Below the pieces are notes generated by a model, which did no database searches, was not told the origin of the DNA, and was given only the letters and a program-made list of their open reading frames with translations. DNA of 64,000 bases from Mediterranea sp. (in: CFB group bacteria). GTDB taxonomy: Bacteria > Bacteroidota > Bacteroidia > Bacteroidales > Bacteroidaceae. Position 1 is the stretch's first letter, and each line of letters begins with the position of its first letter. The position numbers were made by a program, and so were the translations under genes. Location: the NCBI GenBank assembly GCA_031261785.1, contig JAISIZ010000108.1, forward strand, positions 27,964 through 91,963. Reading direction: 5' to 3'. This document shows, one piece after another, positions 25,220-33,337 of the stretch.

Positions 25220-25558
25220 ATGGCAACCGACAAAGAGCAACTTCATCAACTGGGACGCTTCACATTCAATGTACGTCAATACACGCTTCGCGACAATCAT
25301 ACCGGGAGCGTCCAGCCATTGACGTCCATAACGACGCGAATACTCCGGACGCTCTGCACCCACAAGAACGGAGTAGTGCGACGGGATGTACTCATTCACC
25401 AAATATGGGGCGGCAAAGTCGACCGCGATTCCGCCTCACGCCGCCTGGATGTTTTCGTCCACAAACTACGTGGATATATCCAATCCGATCCCAGCTTGCG
25501 AATACAGACGCTTCGAGGCATCGGGCTGAAATTGGTGGAGGAGAATGCGGAAAAATAA
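25220..25558 (+). CDS. stand-alone OmpR/PhoB-type winged-helix protein
   Basis: A 112-aa protein consisting only of a C-terminal-type winged-helix DNA-binding domain (Trans_reg_C): LTSITTRILRTLCTHKNGVVRRDVLIHQIWG, then SASRRLDVFVHKLRGYIQSDPSLRIQTLRGIGLKL shows the recognition helix and the beta-hairpin wing. There is no receiver domain, so it cannot be controlled by phosphorylation of its own chain. The recognition helix and wing look intact. Targets are unknown. Confidence 0.8.
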   Translation: MATDKEQLHQLGRFTFNVRQYTLRDNHTGSVQPLTSITTRILRTLCTHKNGVVRRDVLIHQIWGGKVDRDSASRRLDVFVHKLRGYIQSDPSLRIQTLRGIGLKLVEENAEK

Positions 25559-25632
25559 CGTCGTGCAATAAAAACGCACTCCATTAGTATTAATTGTGCA
25601 GTTTGGATACACTTTATGTGCCGCAAGATCTC

Positions 25633-25640
25633 TATCTTTG
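25633..25640 (+). promoter_or_regulatory. -7 promoter element (TATCTTTG)
   Basis: TATCTTTG matches the Bacteroidetes TAnnTTTG element exactly and lies 63 bp before the ATG of the small membrane protein at 25704. No TTTG is seen 19-21 bp upstream. Confidence 0.5.
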
Positions 25641-25703
25641 CGACACTTAGTAAAGGGGCTAAGTGTCGACACTGATTTTATTCATAAAAAAACACGTATT
25701 GAG

Positions 25704-25907
25704 ATGAAAACAAAAGAGATACTTAAAAGAATCACATTCTGGAGAGTTTGCACAATTTGCATGTTTTGGTTCTTCTTTAGCATTGTCATATTGAAGTTTC
25801 ACGGCGTTATTTTCGAAATTACCTCAGTTCTATTAGGCTGTGCGGTGATCATCACTTTCATAAAAGACATTGTGCTCAAGAGGGCAAACCGAACGCATAT
25901 CCCGTGA
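25704..25907 (+). CDS. small two-helix membrane protein, unrecognised
   Basis: 67 aa from the ATG at 25704, chosen because it lies just downstream of a -7 element; an upstream in-frame extension would overlap that element. It has two hydrophobic segments (FWRVCTICMFWFFFSIVIL and FEITSVLLGCAVIITFI) joined by a short turn, with basic residues at both ends. No family recognised. Codon use is AT-rich like the surrounding island. Confidence 0.5.
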   Translation: MKTKEILKRITFWRVCTICMFWFFFSIVILKFHGVIFEITSVLLGCAVIITFIKDIVLKRANRTHIP

Positions 25908-25922
25908 ACAACCATATCCGCG

Positions 25923-26054
25923 ATGCCATCATCCAAGCTTGAGCCGCACGTCGAAGAGATTTGGCGTGCCGCGTCTCCATCAACGGACATGGCCTATCTT
26001 AAAAATCATGGCCGTAACTTGATCAAGGGGGGTATTCCCTCCACCAAAAAATAA
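25923..26054 (+). CDS. 43-aa small ORF, hypothetical
   Basis: ATG at 25923, stop TAA at 26052-26054. The product is basic and polar (starts MPSSKLEPHVEEIWRAAS, ends GGIPSTKK), with no recognised family. It lies 15 bp after the membrane protein gene on the same strand. It could be a real small protein or a remnant; there is no independent support. Confidence 0.3.
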   Translation: MPSSKLEPHVEEIWRAASPSTDMAYLKNHGRNLIKGGIPSTKK

Positions 26055-26134
26055 CGTAAAAATAACGTAGCCATGAAGGCTGAAGCGGAATTTATTCCTC
26101 ATCTTTGCGGCGAAGAAGAACTTTAAAACGCCCA

Positions 26135-26362
26135 ATGACGATGAATATAAAGACCTTTGCCTCCATGTTTATCTTCTCCGCACTGACCTTTACGAGCTGT
26201 GCGGATAAAGTTCCCGTTGTTCGCTACGATGGCACTTTCGGAGAGGCGTTGTCGTACGCCCAAGAGTTCGACAAACCTCTGTGCGTCGTTCTCATGGATT
26301 CTATCTGGCGGATTTCCAAAGAAATGCATGGGATTGCCCAAGACCTCCTTGACAGCTTATGA
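26135..26362 (+). pseudogene. truncated thioredoxin-like lipoprotein
   Basis: 75 aa: a lipoprotein signal (lipobox TFTSC, Cys22) followed by YDGTFGEALSYAQEFDKPLCVVLMDS, which looks like the first strand and helix of a thioredoxin-fold lipoprotein. The frame then stops, before any CxxC motif, with about two thirds of a usual thioredoxin domain missing. The stop overlaps the ATG of the first array gene (ATGA at 26359-26362). I infer that the 3' part was replaced when the downstream array was inserted. A naturally short protein is possible. Confidence 0.5.
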
Positions 26363-26871
26363 AATTCACCGTACTAAGCATCAACAAGATGCCGTTCTAT
26401 ATCCCGCAATCGGATGTTGGGTTCATCAGTATCTATCAGAATTACGAAGGAACCCAAATAGAATGCTTTTGCAAAAAAGAACGGAAACACCGAAAGATGA
26501 AGCTGAACGAAGTCGTGGAGATAGAGCTTATGGCCATCAACGCCGAGCTTAATCCATCGGTGTTCAAATGGGCACATTCCACATTCATTTCGCCCCAATT
26601 GGACGAGCGTGAGTGCGAGGGCTTTGAGATATTCGTGCGCGGCAAGACGTTTTACATCCCGTTCCAAGAGGTAGGAGGAGCAGCCTGCTTCCTGATAACG
26701 GTTACCAAAGACAAAGTCGAAATCAGCATAAGCGGTATGACAAAAGACATCCTCATGCTTGATTATTATCGCGCCGAGATGGAAATCGGACAACACATAA
26801 GCGTGGCGTACACGCACCTAAAAAAGATCACCGAGCCATCGCGCAAGCGCCGGTACTTAGAAGAGCCATAA
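26359..26871 (+). CDS. tandem-array paralog A (two-domain small protein)
   Basis: 170 aa, no signal peptide. It reads as two copies of the ~80-100-aa unit seen in the next four genes: first half MKFTVLSINKMPFYIP..., second half EGFEIFVRGKTFYIPFQE... Each starts with a beta strand, then '(F/Y)YIP', then a run of short strands and a hydrophilic helix. The start codon overlaps the preceding stop (ATGA). Function unknown. Tandem, diverged, translationally coupled small paralogs are typical of polyimmunity or defence cassettes, which is inference only. Confidence 0.65.
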   Translation: MKFTVLSINKMPFYIPQSDVGFISIYQNYEGTQIECFCKKERKHRKMKLNEVVEIELMAINAELNPSVFKWAHSTFISPQLDERECEGFEIFVRGKTFYIPFQEVGGAACFLITVTKDKVEISISGMTKDILMLDYYRAEMEIGQHISVAYTHLKKITEPSRKRRYLEEP

Positions 26872-26885
26872 ATACCATCCAGCTT

Positions 26886-27206
26886 ATGCAGTGCATTGAA
26901 ATCACCTACCGAGGCGACATCTCCTACATCCCTCTCGAGAAAGGCGCCTTATTGACGATTACCATCAATTGGATGCCTCCCTATATGTTCGTGCAGAACC
27001 ATCGTTACGAAGACGAGAACAGTAACTATTGGCATGAAATGGCACCGATCGAATTGGGAGGAACAGTGATTATGAAAAGGGTGGAAAGCGACGTGACCAC
27101 TCCTCCCCAGAAGGTCGAGGCGACGTACAAGATGCATACTCCTCCTTCGGAGCTGGAACTTTTTCGCTCCATCGAAGCATACGTGAAAGAACAAGGATGG
27201 ATATGA
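26886..27206 (+). CDS. tandem-array paralog B
   Basis: 106 aa, cytosolic. It shares the array layout: IEITYRGDISYIPLEKG (first strand and YIP turn), a tryptophan-containing middle with a glycine-rich turn (NSNYWHEMAPIELGG), a strand followed by a Glu/Thr/Pro linker (VESDVTTPPQKVEA), and a C-terminal helix (ELELFRSIEAYVKEQGWI). It starts 14 bp after paralog A within CAGCTTATG, also found before A. Function unknown. Confidence 0.65.
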   Translation: MQCIEITYRGDISYIPLEKGALLTITINWMPPYMFVQNHRYEDENSNYWHEMAPIELGGTVIMKRVESDVTTPPQKVEATYKMHTPPSELELFRSIEAYVKEQGWI

Positions 27207-27535
27207 AAGGATTAGTATTGGAAATAGGCGGACAACGCTTCGTCGGCCGCGAGACGGATTTTCCCGGACTGATCATCACCAACAAAGAGGATCCGGAGGA
27301 ATACCGGGTCCTCTTCAGCGGAATGAACGCCGACAGTTCGGTATTCTATCACTGGTACGGCCAGCCGCTCGAAGAGGGCGAAGTGCTGCGAATAAGCTAC
27401 CAGGAGATCGGCGAAGCCGAGAGTTCCACCCCGATAAGCATTCGGGACACGAGAGACAAGGAGCAAGAAAAGCGATTGATTCTGGAGAATTACTACCGAC
27501 TGAAGGAAAAACTCACCAAAGAAGGAAAGATATGA
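27197..27535 (+). CDS. tandem-array paralog C
   Basis: 112 aa, cytosolic, overlapping paralog B by 10 bp. Same layout: LVLEIGGQRFVGRE, then VFYHWYGQPLEEGEVLRISYQEIGEAESSTP, then the C-terminal helix YYRLKEKLTKEGKI, which matches the last helix of D and E. Function unknown. Confidence 0.65.
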   Translation: MDMKGLVLEIGGQRFVGRETDFPGLIITNKEDPEEYRVLFSGMNADSSVFYHWYGQPLEEGEVLRISYQEIGEAESSTPISIRDTRDKEQEKRLILENYYRLKEKLTKEGKI

Positions 27536-27843
27536 TTGGACTTAAAGTACAAATCAATGACGAGGAACCTGTCGTAGCAGTGACCGAATCCCTTGTTCTC
27601 ATCTTAGATTATGCAAGCTATATAGAGAGCGGACATCTCTATTTGGGAGGTACTGACAGGGACTATTATAGACCGAAATGGATCGACCAAAACTTAAATC
27701 TCGGCGACAAAATCAGCGTGAAGGTAGTGGACACGGAAACGACATCCCCCACCCTTAGCGCGGAGGCTATCGACCGCCTCGAGCTGATGCAGGATTTCGA
27801 GAAACTTCGCAAAGAACTTATCCGGAAAGGAGCCATACAATGA
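27532..27843 (+). CDS. tandem-array paralog D
   Basis: 103 aa, start overlapping the stop of C (ATGA). LKVQINDEEPVVAVTESL begins the fold; a GGTDRDYYRPKW turn, LNLGDKISVKVVDTETTSPT, and C-terminal helix FEKLRKELIRKGAIQ follow. Its end aligns with paralogs C and E, showing common descent. Function unknown. Confidence 0.65.
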   Translation: MIGLKVQINDEEPVVAVTESLVLILDYASYIESGHLYLGGTDRDYYRPKWIDQNLNLGDKISVKVVDTETTSPTLSAEAIDRLELMQDFEKLRKELIRKGAIQ

Positions 27844-28193
27844 TCGGGTTCATCGTTAAATCAAAGAACGGGATATGCCGGGTAGGCATTCCCGTCGAAT
27901 CCGTTGTAGACATGGTAGCCAACGTTTTGGCCTATCGGCAAAACTGGATCCTTGGAGGAATGGAACGCTCGGGGGAGAAACATTTCGCTTGGCCAGGCGG
28001 TGATCTTGAGGTTGGCGACGAGTTCGAGATAGAAATCGCCGAATTCGACGAAGCCTCCGAGCCTATCGACCAAACAGGATGGACACCGCCAGTGATTGAT
28101 GAAGCTGAAATATTGGAAGGACAATTGATACGCTACCGCGAACTGAAAAGAGTGTTGACGGCGGAAGGGTTTCTCAAGGAGGAGAGCTTATGA
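27840..28193 (+). CDS. tandem-array paralog E
   Basis: 117 aa, start overlapping the stop of D (ATGA). FIVKSKNGICRVGIPVES, WILGGMERSGEKHFAWPGGDLEVGDEFEIEIAEFDEASEP and the C-terminal helix YRELKRVLTAEGFL repeat the array layout. Its stop overlaps the ATG of the broken sixth copy (ATGA at 28190-28193). Function unknown. Confidence 0.65.
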   Translation: MIGFIVKSKNGICRVGIPVESVVDMVANVLAYRQNWILGGMERSGEKHFAWPGGDLEVGDEFEIEIAEFDEASEPIDQTGWTPPVIDEAEILEGQLIRYRELKRVLTAEGFLKEESL

Positions 28194-28337
28194 AATTCAC
28201 CGTACTAAACATCAACAAGATGCCGTTCTATATCCCGCGAACGGACGTTGGAATTTCCAATCAATATTTGGCACAACTATGAAGGAGATAGAAGTTCGGG
28301 CTTTTGTAATCATGTTTTGCGTGCGGAGAAAAAATGA
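28190..28337 (+). pseudogene. frameshifted partial copy of paralog A
   Basis: The first ~50 bases are nearly identical to the start of paralog A (MKFTVLNINKMPFYIP versus MKFTVLSINKMPFYIP). The open frame ends at 28282. In the next frame the match continues (INIWHNYEGDRS... against ISIYQNYEGTQI... in A) up to a stop at 28335-28337. So a +1 frameshift near 28255 and loss of the remainder have killed this copy. The 41-bp tandem array begins directly after it. Confidence 0.8.
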
Positions 28338-28344
28338 ACGGTTA

Positions 28345-28705
28345 AATACGCGGCGCGGATTTCTTCGCCAGAATCTGGAATGTTAATTGTTGGATGCGGA
28401 TTTCTTCTCCGGAAAATGAGATGTTAAATACGCGGCGCGGATTTCTTCGCCAGAATTTGAAATGTTAATTGTTGGGCGCGGATTTCTTCTCTGGAAAATG
28501 AGATGTTAAATACGCGGCGCGGATTTAACCATCGAAAATCAAATGATAAAATCCGCGGGCGCGGATCACGTCTCCAAAAATTTTTGATTACATCCGCGGG
28601 CGCGGATCGCGTCTCCAGATTTTTTTGAAGAAATATGCAGGTGCGGATTGCGTCTACAGAATCTGATGGGCAAATCCGTGAGTGCGGATTCGTCTACAGA
28701 AATTT
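28345..28705. repeat. tandem array, 41-bp unit, 9 diverged copies
   Basis: GCGGAT anchors start at 28355, 28396, 28437, 28478, 28519, 28561, 28602, 28643 and 28684, spacing 41 except one of 42. The first units read GCGGATTTCTTC...; later ones carry ATCCGCGGGCGCGGAT, a perfect interrupted palindrome. No open frame of gene-like character crosses it. Confidence 0.9.
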
Positions 28706-28963
28706 TCGGGTCAATACGCGTCCCGCGTATTGACCTTTCGCCATGCAAACCACATATTGCAAGCTGCTATCGTTGTCAAGCATTTGATTAATCAAGTCGC
28801 TCCCTTCTTCCTTGATAAGTTCGGTGTTTATGCAATCTCGGTAATATGCAATCTGTTCTCCGATGAGTAACGAACACAAATCGTAAGCGAGCCAATAGGC
28901 ACCAGCTACATACCTATCAAAAGCCTTCATGCCATACACTTCCGGATGAACTTTTCTGTCCAT
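28694..28963 (-). pseudogene. likely remnant of AbiEii toxin C-terminal region
   Basis: 89 aa if read from the ATG at 28963 (MDRKVHPEVYG...). The frame is open further upstream but there runs through a palindromic intergenic repeat, so the extension is not genuine coding. The sequence has a hydrophobic helix (YVAGAYWLAYDLCSLLI) and DLINQMLDNDSSLQY, which in layout resembles the helical C-terminus of AbiEii-type nucleotidyltransferase toxins. It lies on the same strand and in the expected order downstream of the AbiEi gene and of an AbiEii N-terminal remnant. It could instead be a separate small hypothetical protein. Confidence 0.4.
28709..28735. terminator. 12-bp perfect hairpin at array end
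   Basis: GGTCAATACGCG (28709-28720), loop TCC, CGCGTATTGACC (28724-28735). A strong symmetric hairpin in the last 41-bp array segment. There is only a short TTTC after it on the plus strand, so it may be a bidirectional attenuator-like structure rather than a strict terminator. Confidence 0.5.
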
Positions 28964-29016
28964 ATTGGCATCGAAATAGTTATACCTCGTGCGGAGTAAT
29001 TTTGTGCAATGATTTT

Positions 29017-29089
29017 TTAGACACTGATGACACGGATGACACGGATTTATATATTTTAGATCCGTGTTATCCGTGTCATCAGCGTCTAA
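29017..29089. repeat. 30-bp inverted repeat, CACGGATGACACGGAT type
   Basis: Left arm 29017-29046 and right arm 29060-29089 are reverse complements with two mismatches around a 13-bp loop. The core (GACACGGAT) is shared with other intergenic repeats at ~35,103-35,190 and ~58,045-58,070. It interrupts the remnants of the AbiEii-like toxin gene. Confidence 0.85.
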
Positions 29090-29149
29090 TGAGTTTCGCT
29101 TTGTCCCAATGCGTGCCTTTCGCCCCAAGCACAAAACGGGCCGCACGAA

Positions 29150-29308
29150 GTATAAATCCCTTGTTTTGCGTGAGGATGCTGTTCCTGCCAGTTGTTGCAG
29201 AACGATGTCTCTCGCTGTTGCTCCTATTACGAAGAATTGAAAATCCAGTTTAGCGAAGACCTCTGTCAGCTTTCGGAGTAAAGCGACAACAGCGGGTTGT
29301 CCAGTTCC
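29150..29308 (-). pseudogene. AbiEii-type toxin, N-terminal remnant (frameshifted)
   Basis: Directly after the AbiEi stop the minus strand encodes EELDNPLLSLYSES, stop. In the shifted frame it continues LTEVFAKLDFQFFVIGATARDIVLQQLAG...SRKTRDL. The FVIGATARDI...RKTRDL stretch matches the nucleotidyltransferase core start of AbiEii toxins (GG/GA-x-A-RD ... S-R-x-T-x-D). A frameshift and the loss of the downstream part make it inactive. This leaves the antitoxin without a working partner here. Confidence 0.65.
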
Positions 29309-30325
29309 TCACTTGATATGCTTAAATCCATGTTCGGCTATTCTTTGTGCGGCTTCAAGGCTTCGGCTCTCACCGCTACCCATCAAATCGGCGTATATTA
29401 ATAGTATAGGGGCAATGTTACTCTCGGCATCCCACGTCCAGAACCTCTGGTAGATGCGTATCTCACCTCCGTCATCAGGCATTACATAGCCGGTTTTCAG
29501 CAGGTTTGCCGTTGGAATAGAAGTATAGACATCAAAACTACCTGGTTCCAAATAGCCATCCAACAGAGAGGCACCACTTTCACCTCCCCAACACATACCT
29601 ATGGGCAAAGCAATCTCTGCCCACTTCTTTTTATGTTCGATATCACGAAAGGTCATCTCGCCCATCCATAGCTTGGGCTTTAGCACTTGGTTGAAACTCA
29701 TTACCCATTGGTCTAACAGTTTTTTCTTGTTCTTTAAGAAACGCCCTCGCTCCGAGATAAGCACATACCGTTGGGCAACCAGTTCCTCAATGACATTCTT
29801 GACAGTCCCCAAAGATACACCCGTGTTTTCTTGAATCACCCGATAGGGCTTGTTTACGTGAGTGTCATCTTGCAACAGGTAGAATATCACTTTTATGCCT
29901 GCATCTTGAAAAGCCGGCTGAGTTCGTTCTTTCGTAAACACATTCTTCTCTCCCTTATTGGAGAGTTGAAATATCATCTGTCCGCCTTTCATATAACGGA
30001 TGTGGCAATTACCTGCACAGTCCAATACATTCAGATTGTTGAGAATAGCTTGCTCCATGATCGCAGGATTGATATATTTGGTGACCAGCAATACGGGGCG
30101 TGTCTCACCTTCCTGCATAGCATGTATCGCATTCAATGTCCAATTAAAAGTCACGTTATTTAGCAAGCCTATGATGGTACACGCAAAATCGACCCCCATA
30201 ATTCCTACTACCACGTCAAAAGCACCTCTATCTGCTTCCGATTGCACCATAGCGTCAGGGCAGGCAAACTTCTCTTTCAGTGTGCCTAACGCTTTATTTA
30301 GTATTTCCAAATATGTCAGTTTCAT
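29309..30325 (-). CDS. type IV toxin-antitoxin AbiEi-family antitoxin
   Basis: A 338-aa protein of the Bacteroidetes AbiEi type. The N-terminal half (VLLVTKYINPAIMEQAILNNLNVLDCAGN) is the restriction-like core seen in this family. The middle has a winged helix (KPYRVIQENTGVSLGTVKNVIEELVAQRYV), and the C-terminal part (GESGASLLDGYLEPGSFDVYT) the antitoxin domain. Family members bind their own promoter and counteract an AbiEii nucleotidyltransferase toxin. The toxin gene that should follow is broken. Upstream lie a TAACTTTG promoter element and a perfect 19-bp palindrome. Confidence 0.85.
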   Translation of the reverse strand: MKLTYLEILNKALGTLKEKFACPDAMVQSEADRGAFDVVVGIMGVDFACTIIGLLNNVTFNWTLNAIHAMQEGETRPVLLVTKYINPAIMEQAILNNLNVLDCAGNCHIRYMKGGQMIFQLSNKGEKNVFTKERTQPAFQDAGIKVIFYLLQDDTHVNKPYRVIQENTGVSLGTVKNVIEELVAQRYVLISERGRFLKNKKKLLDQWVMSFNQVLKPKLWMGEMTFRDIEHKKKWAEIALPIGMCWGGESGASLLDGYLEPGSFDVYTSIPTANLLKTGYVMPDDGGEIRIYQRFWTWDAESNIAPILLIYADLMGSGESRSLEAAQRIAEHGFKHIK

Positions 30326-30371
30326 AATCTGAGCTTATTCTACACATTACTACTAAACTACTTTAACGGCG

Positions 30372-30379
30372 CAAAGTTA
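30372..30379 (-). promoter_or_regulatory. -7 element of the AbiEi gene
   Basis: On the minus strand TAACTTTG matches TAnnTTTG exactly, ~47 bp before the AbiEi start. A weak TTGC lies 18 bp upstream. Confidence 0.55.
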
Positions 30380-30424
30380 CTGATTATAAATGAGTATGCA
30401 ACTGTTTTGTTCAATATTTCATCG

Positions 30425-30443
30425 TGTTCAATTGAATTGAACA
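30425..30443. promoter_or_regulatory. 19-bp perfect palindrome, candidate AbiEi operator
   Basis: TGTTCAATTGAATTGAACA is symmetric about base 30434. A further half site (TTGTTCAAT) occurs ~17 bp closer to the gene. It lies upstream of the AbiEi promoter. AbiEi proteins of known systems repress their own operon through inverted repeats, so autoregulation is a reasonable inference. Confidence 0.5.
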
Positions 30444-30494
30444 TGGATGCATAATGAACAAACGGCACTTGAATGTGCCAACCCATTCTTACTA

Positions 30495-30531
30495 AAAAAG
30501 CCCGCAGAACCAACGTTCTACAGGCTTTTCT
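30495..30531 (-). terminator. terminator after tRNA-Ser
   Basis: On the minus strand AAAAGCCTGTAGAAC pairs with GTTCTGCGGGCTTTT around a short loop, followed by TTTAGT. It is placed ~35 bp beyond the 3' end of tRNA-Ser. Confidence 0.75.
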
Positions 30532-30563
30532 TCATGTTGCTTGCCGCTCCTTGCAGCTTCCGG

Positions 30564-30650
30564 CGGAAAGCGAGGGATTCGAACCCCCGGTACAGTTACC
30601 CGTACACCGCATTTCGAGTGCGGCCCGATCGACCACTCCGGCAGCTTTCC
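30564..30650 (-). tRNA. tRNA-Ser (anticodon CGA)
   Basis: 87 nt with a full cloverleaf: acceptor GGAAAGC/GCTTTCC with G discriminator, anticodon stem-loop CCGCA-CTCGAAA-TGCGG, a long class II variable arm (TGTACGGGTAACTGTACC) and T-arm GGGGGTTCGAATCCCTC. The anticodon CGA (bases 30614-30616 on the plus strand read TCG) decodes UCG. No CCA is encoded. Its 3' end faces the accessory island, a usual place for integration of mobile DNA. Confidence 0.95.
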
Positions 30651-30797
30651 CTCTCCCTGTCGGGAGGTACTTTGGTCTAAAGCGGTGCAAAGATACGAAT
30701 AAGTTTGAAAGATGCCATGATTTTCCTCTAAAAAAACAGGACTATCACGGAAAGTCGCCCTTCAGGCTGTCGTACGAGCACATAGATGGAGGTTGAT

Positions 30798-31436
30798 TCA
30801 GTTCGTCATCTTCTCGTTGAGCGACAGGAAGACCTCCTCGGTAGTCTGGTTGGCGATGACAAGCAGCTCGCGCATCTCCTGGCCTATCGCTTCGGGAGGG
30901 AGGTTGAGGATGAGCGTGTTGAGCACCATCTTGATGGAACCGAGTGGCGCGCGCAACTCGTCGGCTATGGTGGCGTAGAGTGTTTCGTTGCCCATGATGC
31001 TTTTGCGCAACTCCTCCATGCGGGCCATGAGAACGCGCTTCTCGGACACGAGCGAGAGCTGGTGAGCGACACGCACCATCAGTTCTTCCTTGTTGAAGGG
31101 TTTGGAGATGAAGTCGGCTCCACCCACCTCGAAGCCCCGCACGATGTCGGCCGTGGCGTTCAGCGCCGTGAGGAAAAGTATAGGCACGTACGCCGTGTCG
31201 GCGTCGGCTTTCAGCTTTTCGGCGACCTCGAAGCCGCTCATGTCGGGCATCATCACGTCGAGCAGCACCAAGTCGGGTTTCTCCTTCTTGGCGATGTCCA
31301 GCGCTTGCTGACCGCTGGTGGCGGTGAGCAAGTTGAATTTCCTGTTGCCAAGCAGCGCTTCCAGCAAGAGGATGTTCGAGGGTACGTCGTCCACTATCAA
31401 TATCCGGTAGTCGGACGGATTTACGTTCATGTCCAT
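30798..31436 (-). CDS. response regulator with degenerate HisKA-like tail
   Basis: 212 aa. Residues ~10-130 are an intact receiver: acidic pair VDD, phosphoacceptor Asp60 (LVLLDVMMPDMSGFE), Thr90 and Lys112 (ISKPF). After a coiled-coil linker the C-terminus (~150-205) resembles a HisKA dimerisation helix pair. The phosphorylatable His of the H-box is Asp159 (TIADELRAPL instead of SHELRTPL), and there is no ATPase domain. It thus probably acts as a dimeric signalling adaptor or phosphate sink, with no DNA-binding output. No cognate kinase is adjacent. Confidence 0.8.
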   Translation of the reverse strand: MDMNVNPSDYRILIVDDVPSNILLLEALLGNRKFNLLTATSGQQALDIAKKEKPDLVLLDVMMPDMSGFEVAEKLKADADTAYVPILFLTALNATADIVRGFEVGGADFISKPFNKEELMVRVAHQLSLVSEKRVLMARMEELRKSIMGNETLYATIADELRAPLGSIKMVLNTLILNLPPEAIGQEMRELLVIANQTTEEVFLSLNEKMTN

Positions 31437-31528
31437 AAACTAAAGTATTTTAAGGTCCTAATTCATATACAACACCCGCGACGGCGGAAAGTTCGCCCGG
31501 GCGCGAAAAAAAAATCGTTCCCTCTCCC

Positions 31529-33205
<1,677 letters not shown>

Positions 33206-33229
33206 TTAGGCGAATAATACACGCCCACC

Positions 33230-33248
33230 TTATGCCAATGTGGCATAA
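33230..33248. promoter_or_regulatory. 19-bp palindrome upstream of grpE (candidate operator)
   Basis: TTATGCCAATGTGGCATAA is a perfect inverted repeat (8-bp arms, 3-bp centre). It ends 6 bp before the grpE -7-like element, so a bound protein would cover the promoter. It is not the CIRCE sequence of HrcA. Confidence 0.5.
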
Positions 33249-33254
33249 ATATAG

Positions 33255-33262
33255 TATCTTCG
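33255..33262 (+). promoter_or_regulatory. candidate -7 element of grpE-dnaJ
   Basis: TATCTTCG, one mismatch to TAnnTTTG, 75 bp before the grpE ATG and directly downstream of the palindrome. Confidence 0.45.
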
Positions 33263-33337
33263 CGGCGATTTTGGCAAAAACGGCAAAGTTTTTGCTCCTT
33301 TCTTATCCAAACAACAAGTATTTAATATAAGCAAGAT

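Noticed and set aside
30326-30563. Integrase attachment site (att) repeated from the tRNA-Ser 3' end
   Set aside because: No second copy of the tRNA 3' sequence was found in the window and there is no integrase gene.
33219-33262. CIRCE element (HrcA operator) before grpE
   Set aside because: The palindrome TTATGCCA-ATG-TGGCATAA does not match TTAGCACTC-N9-GAGTGCTAA in sequence or spacing.
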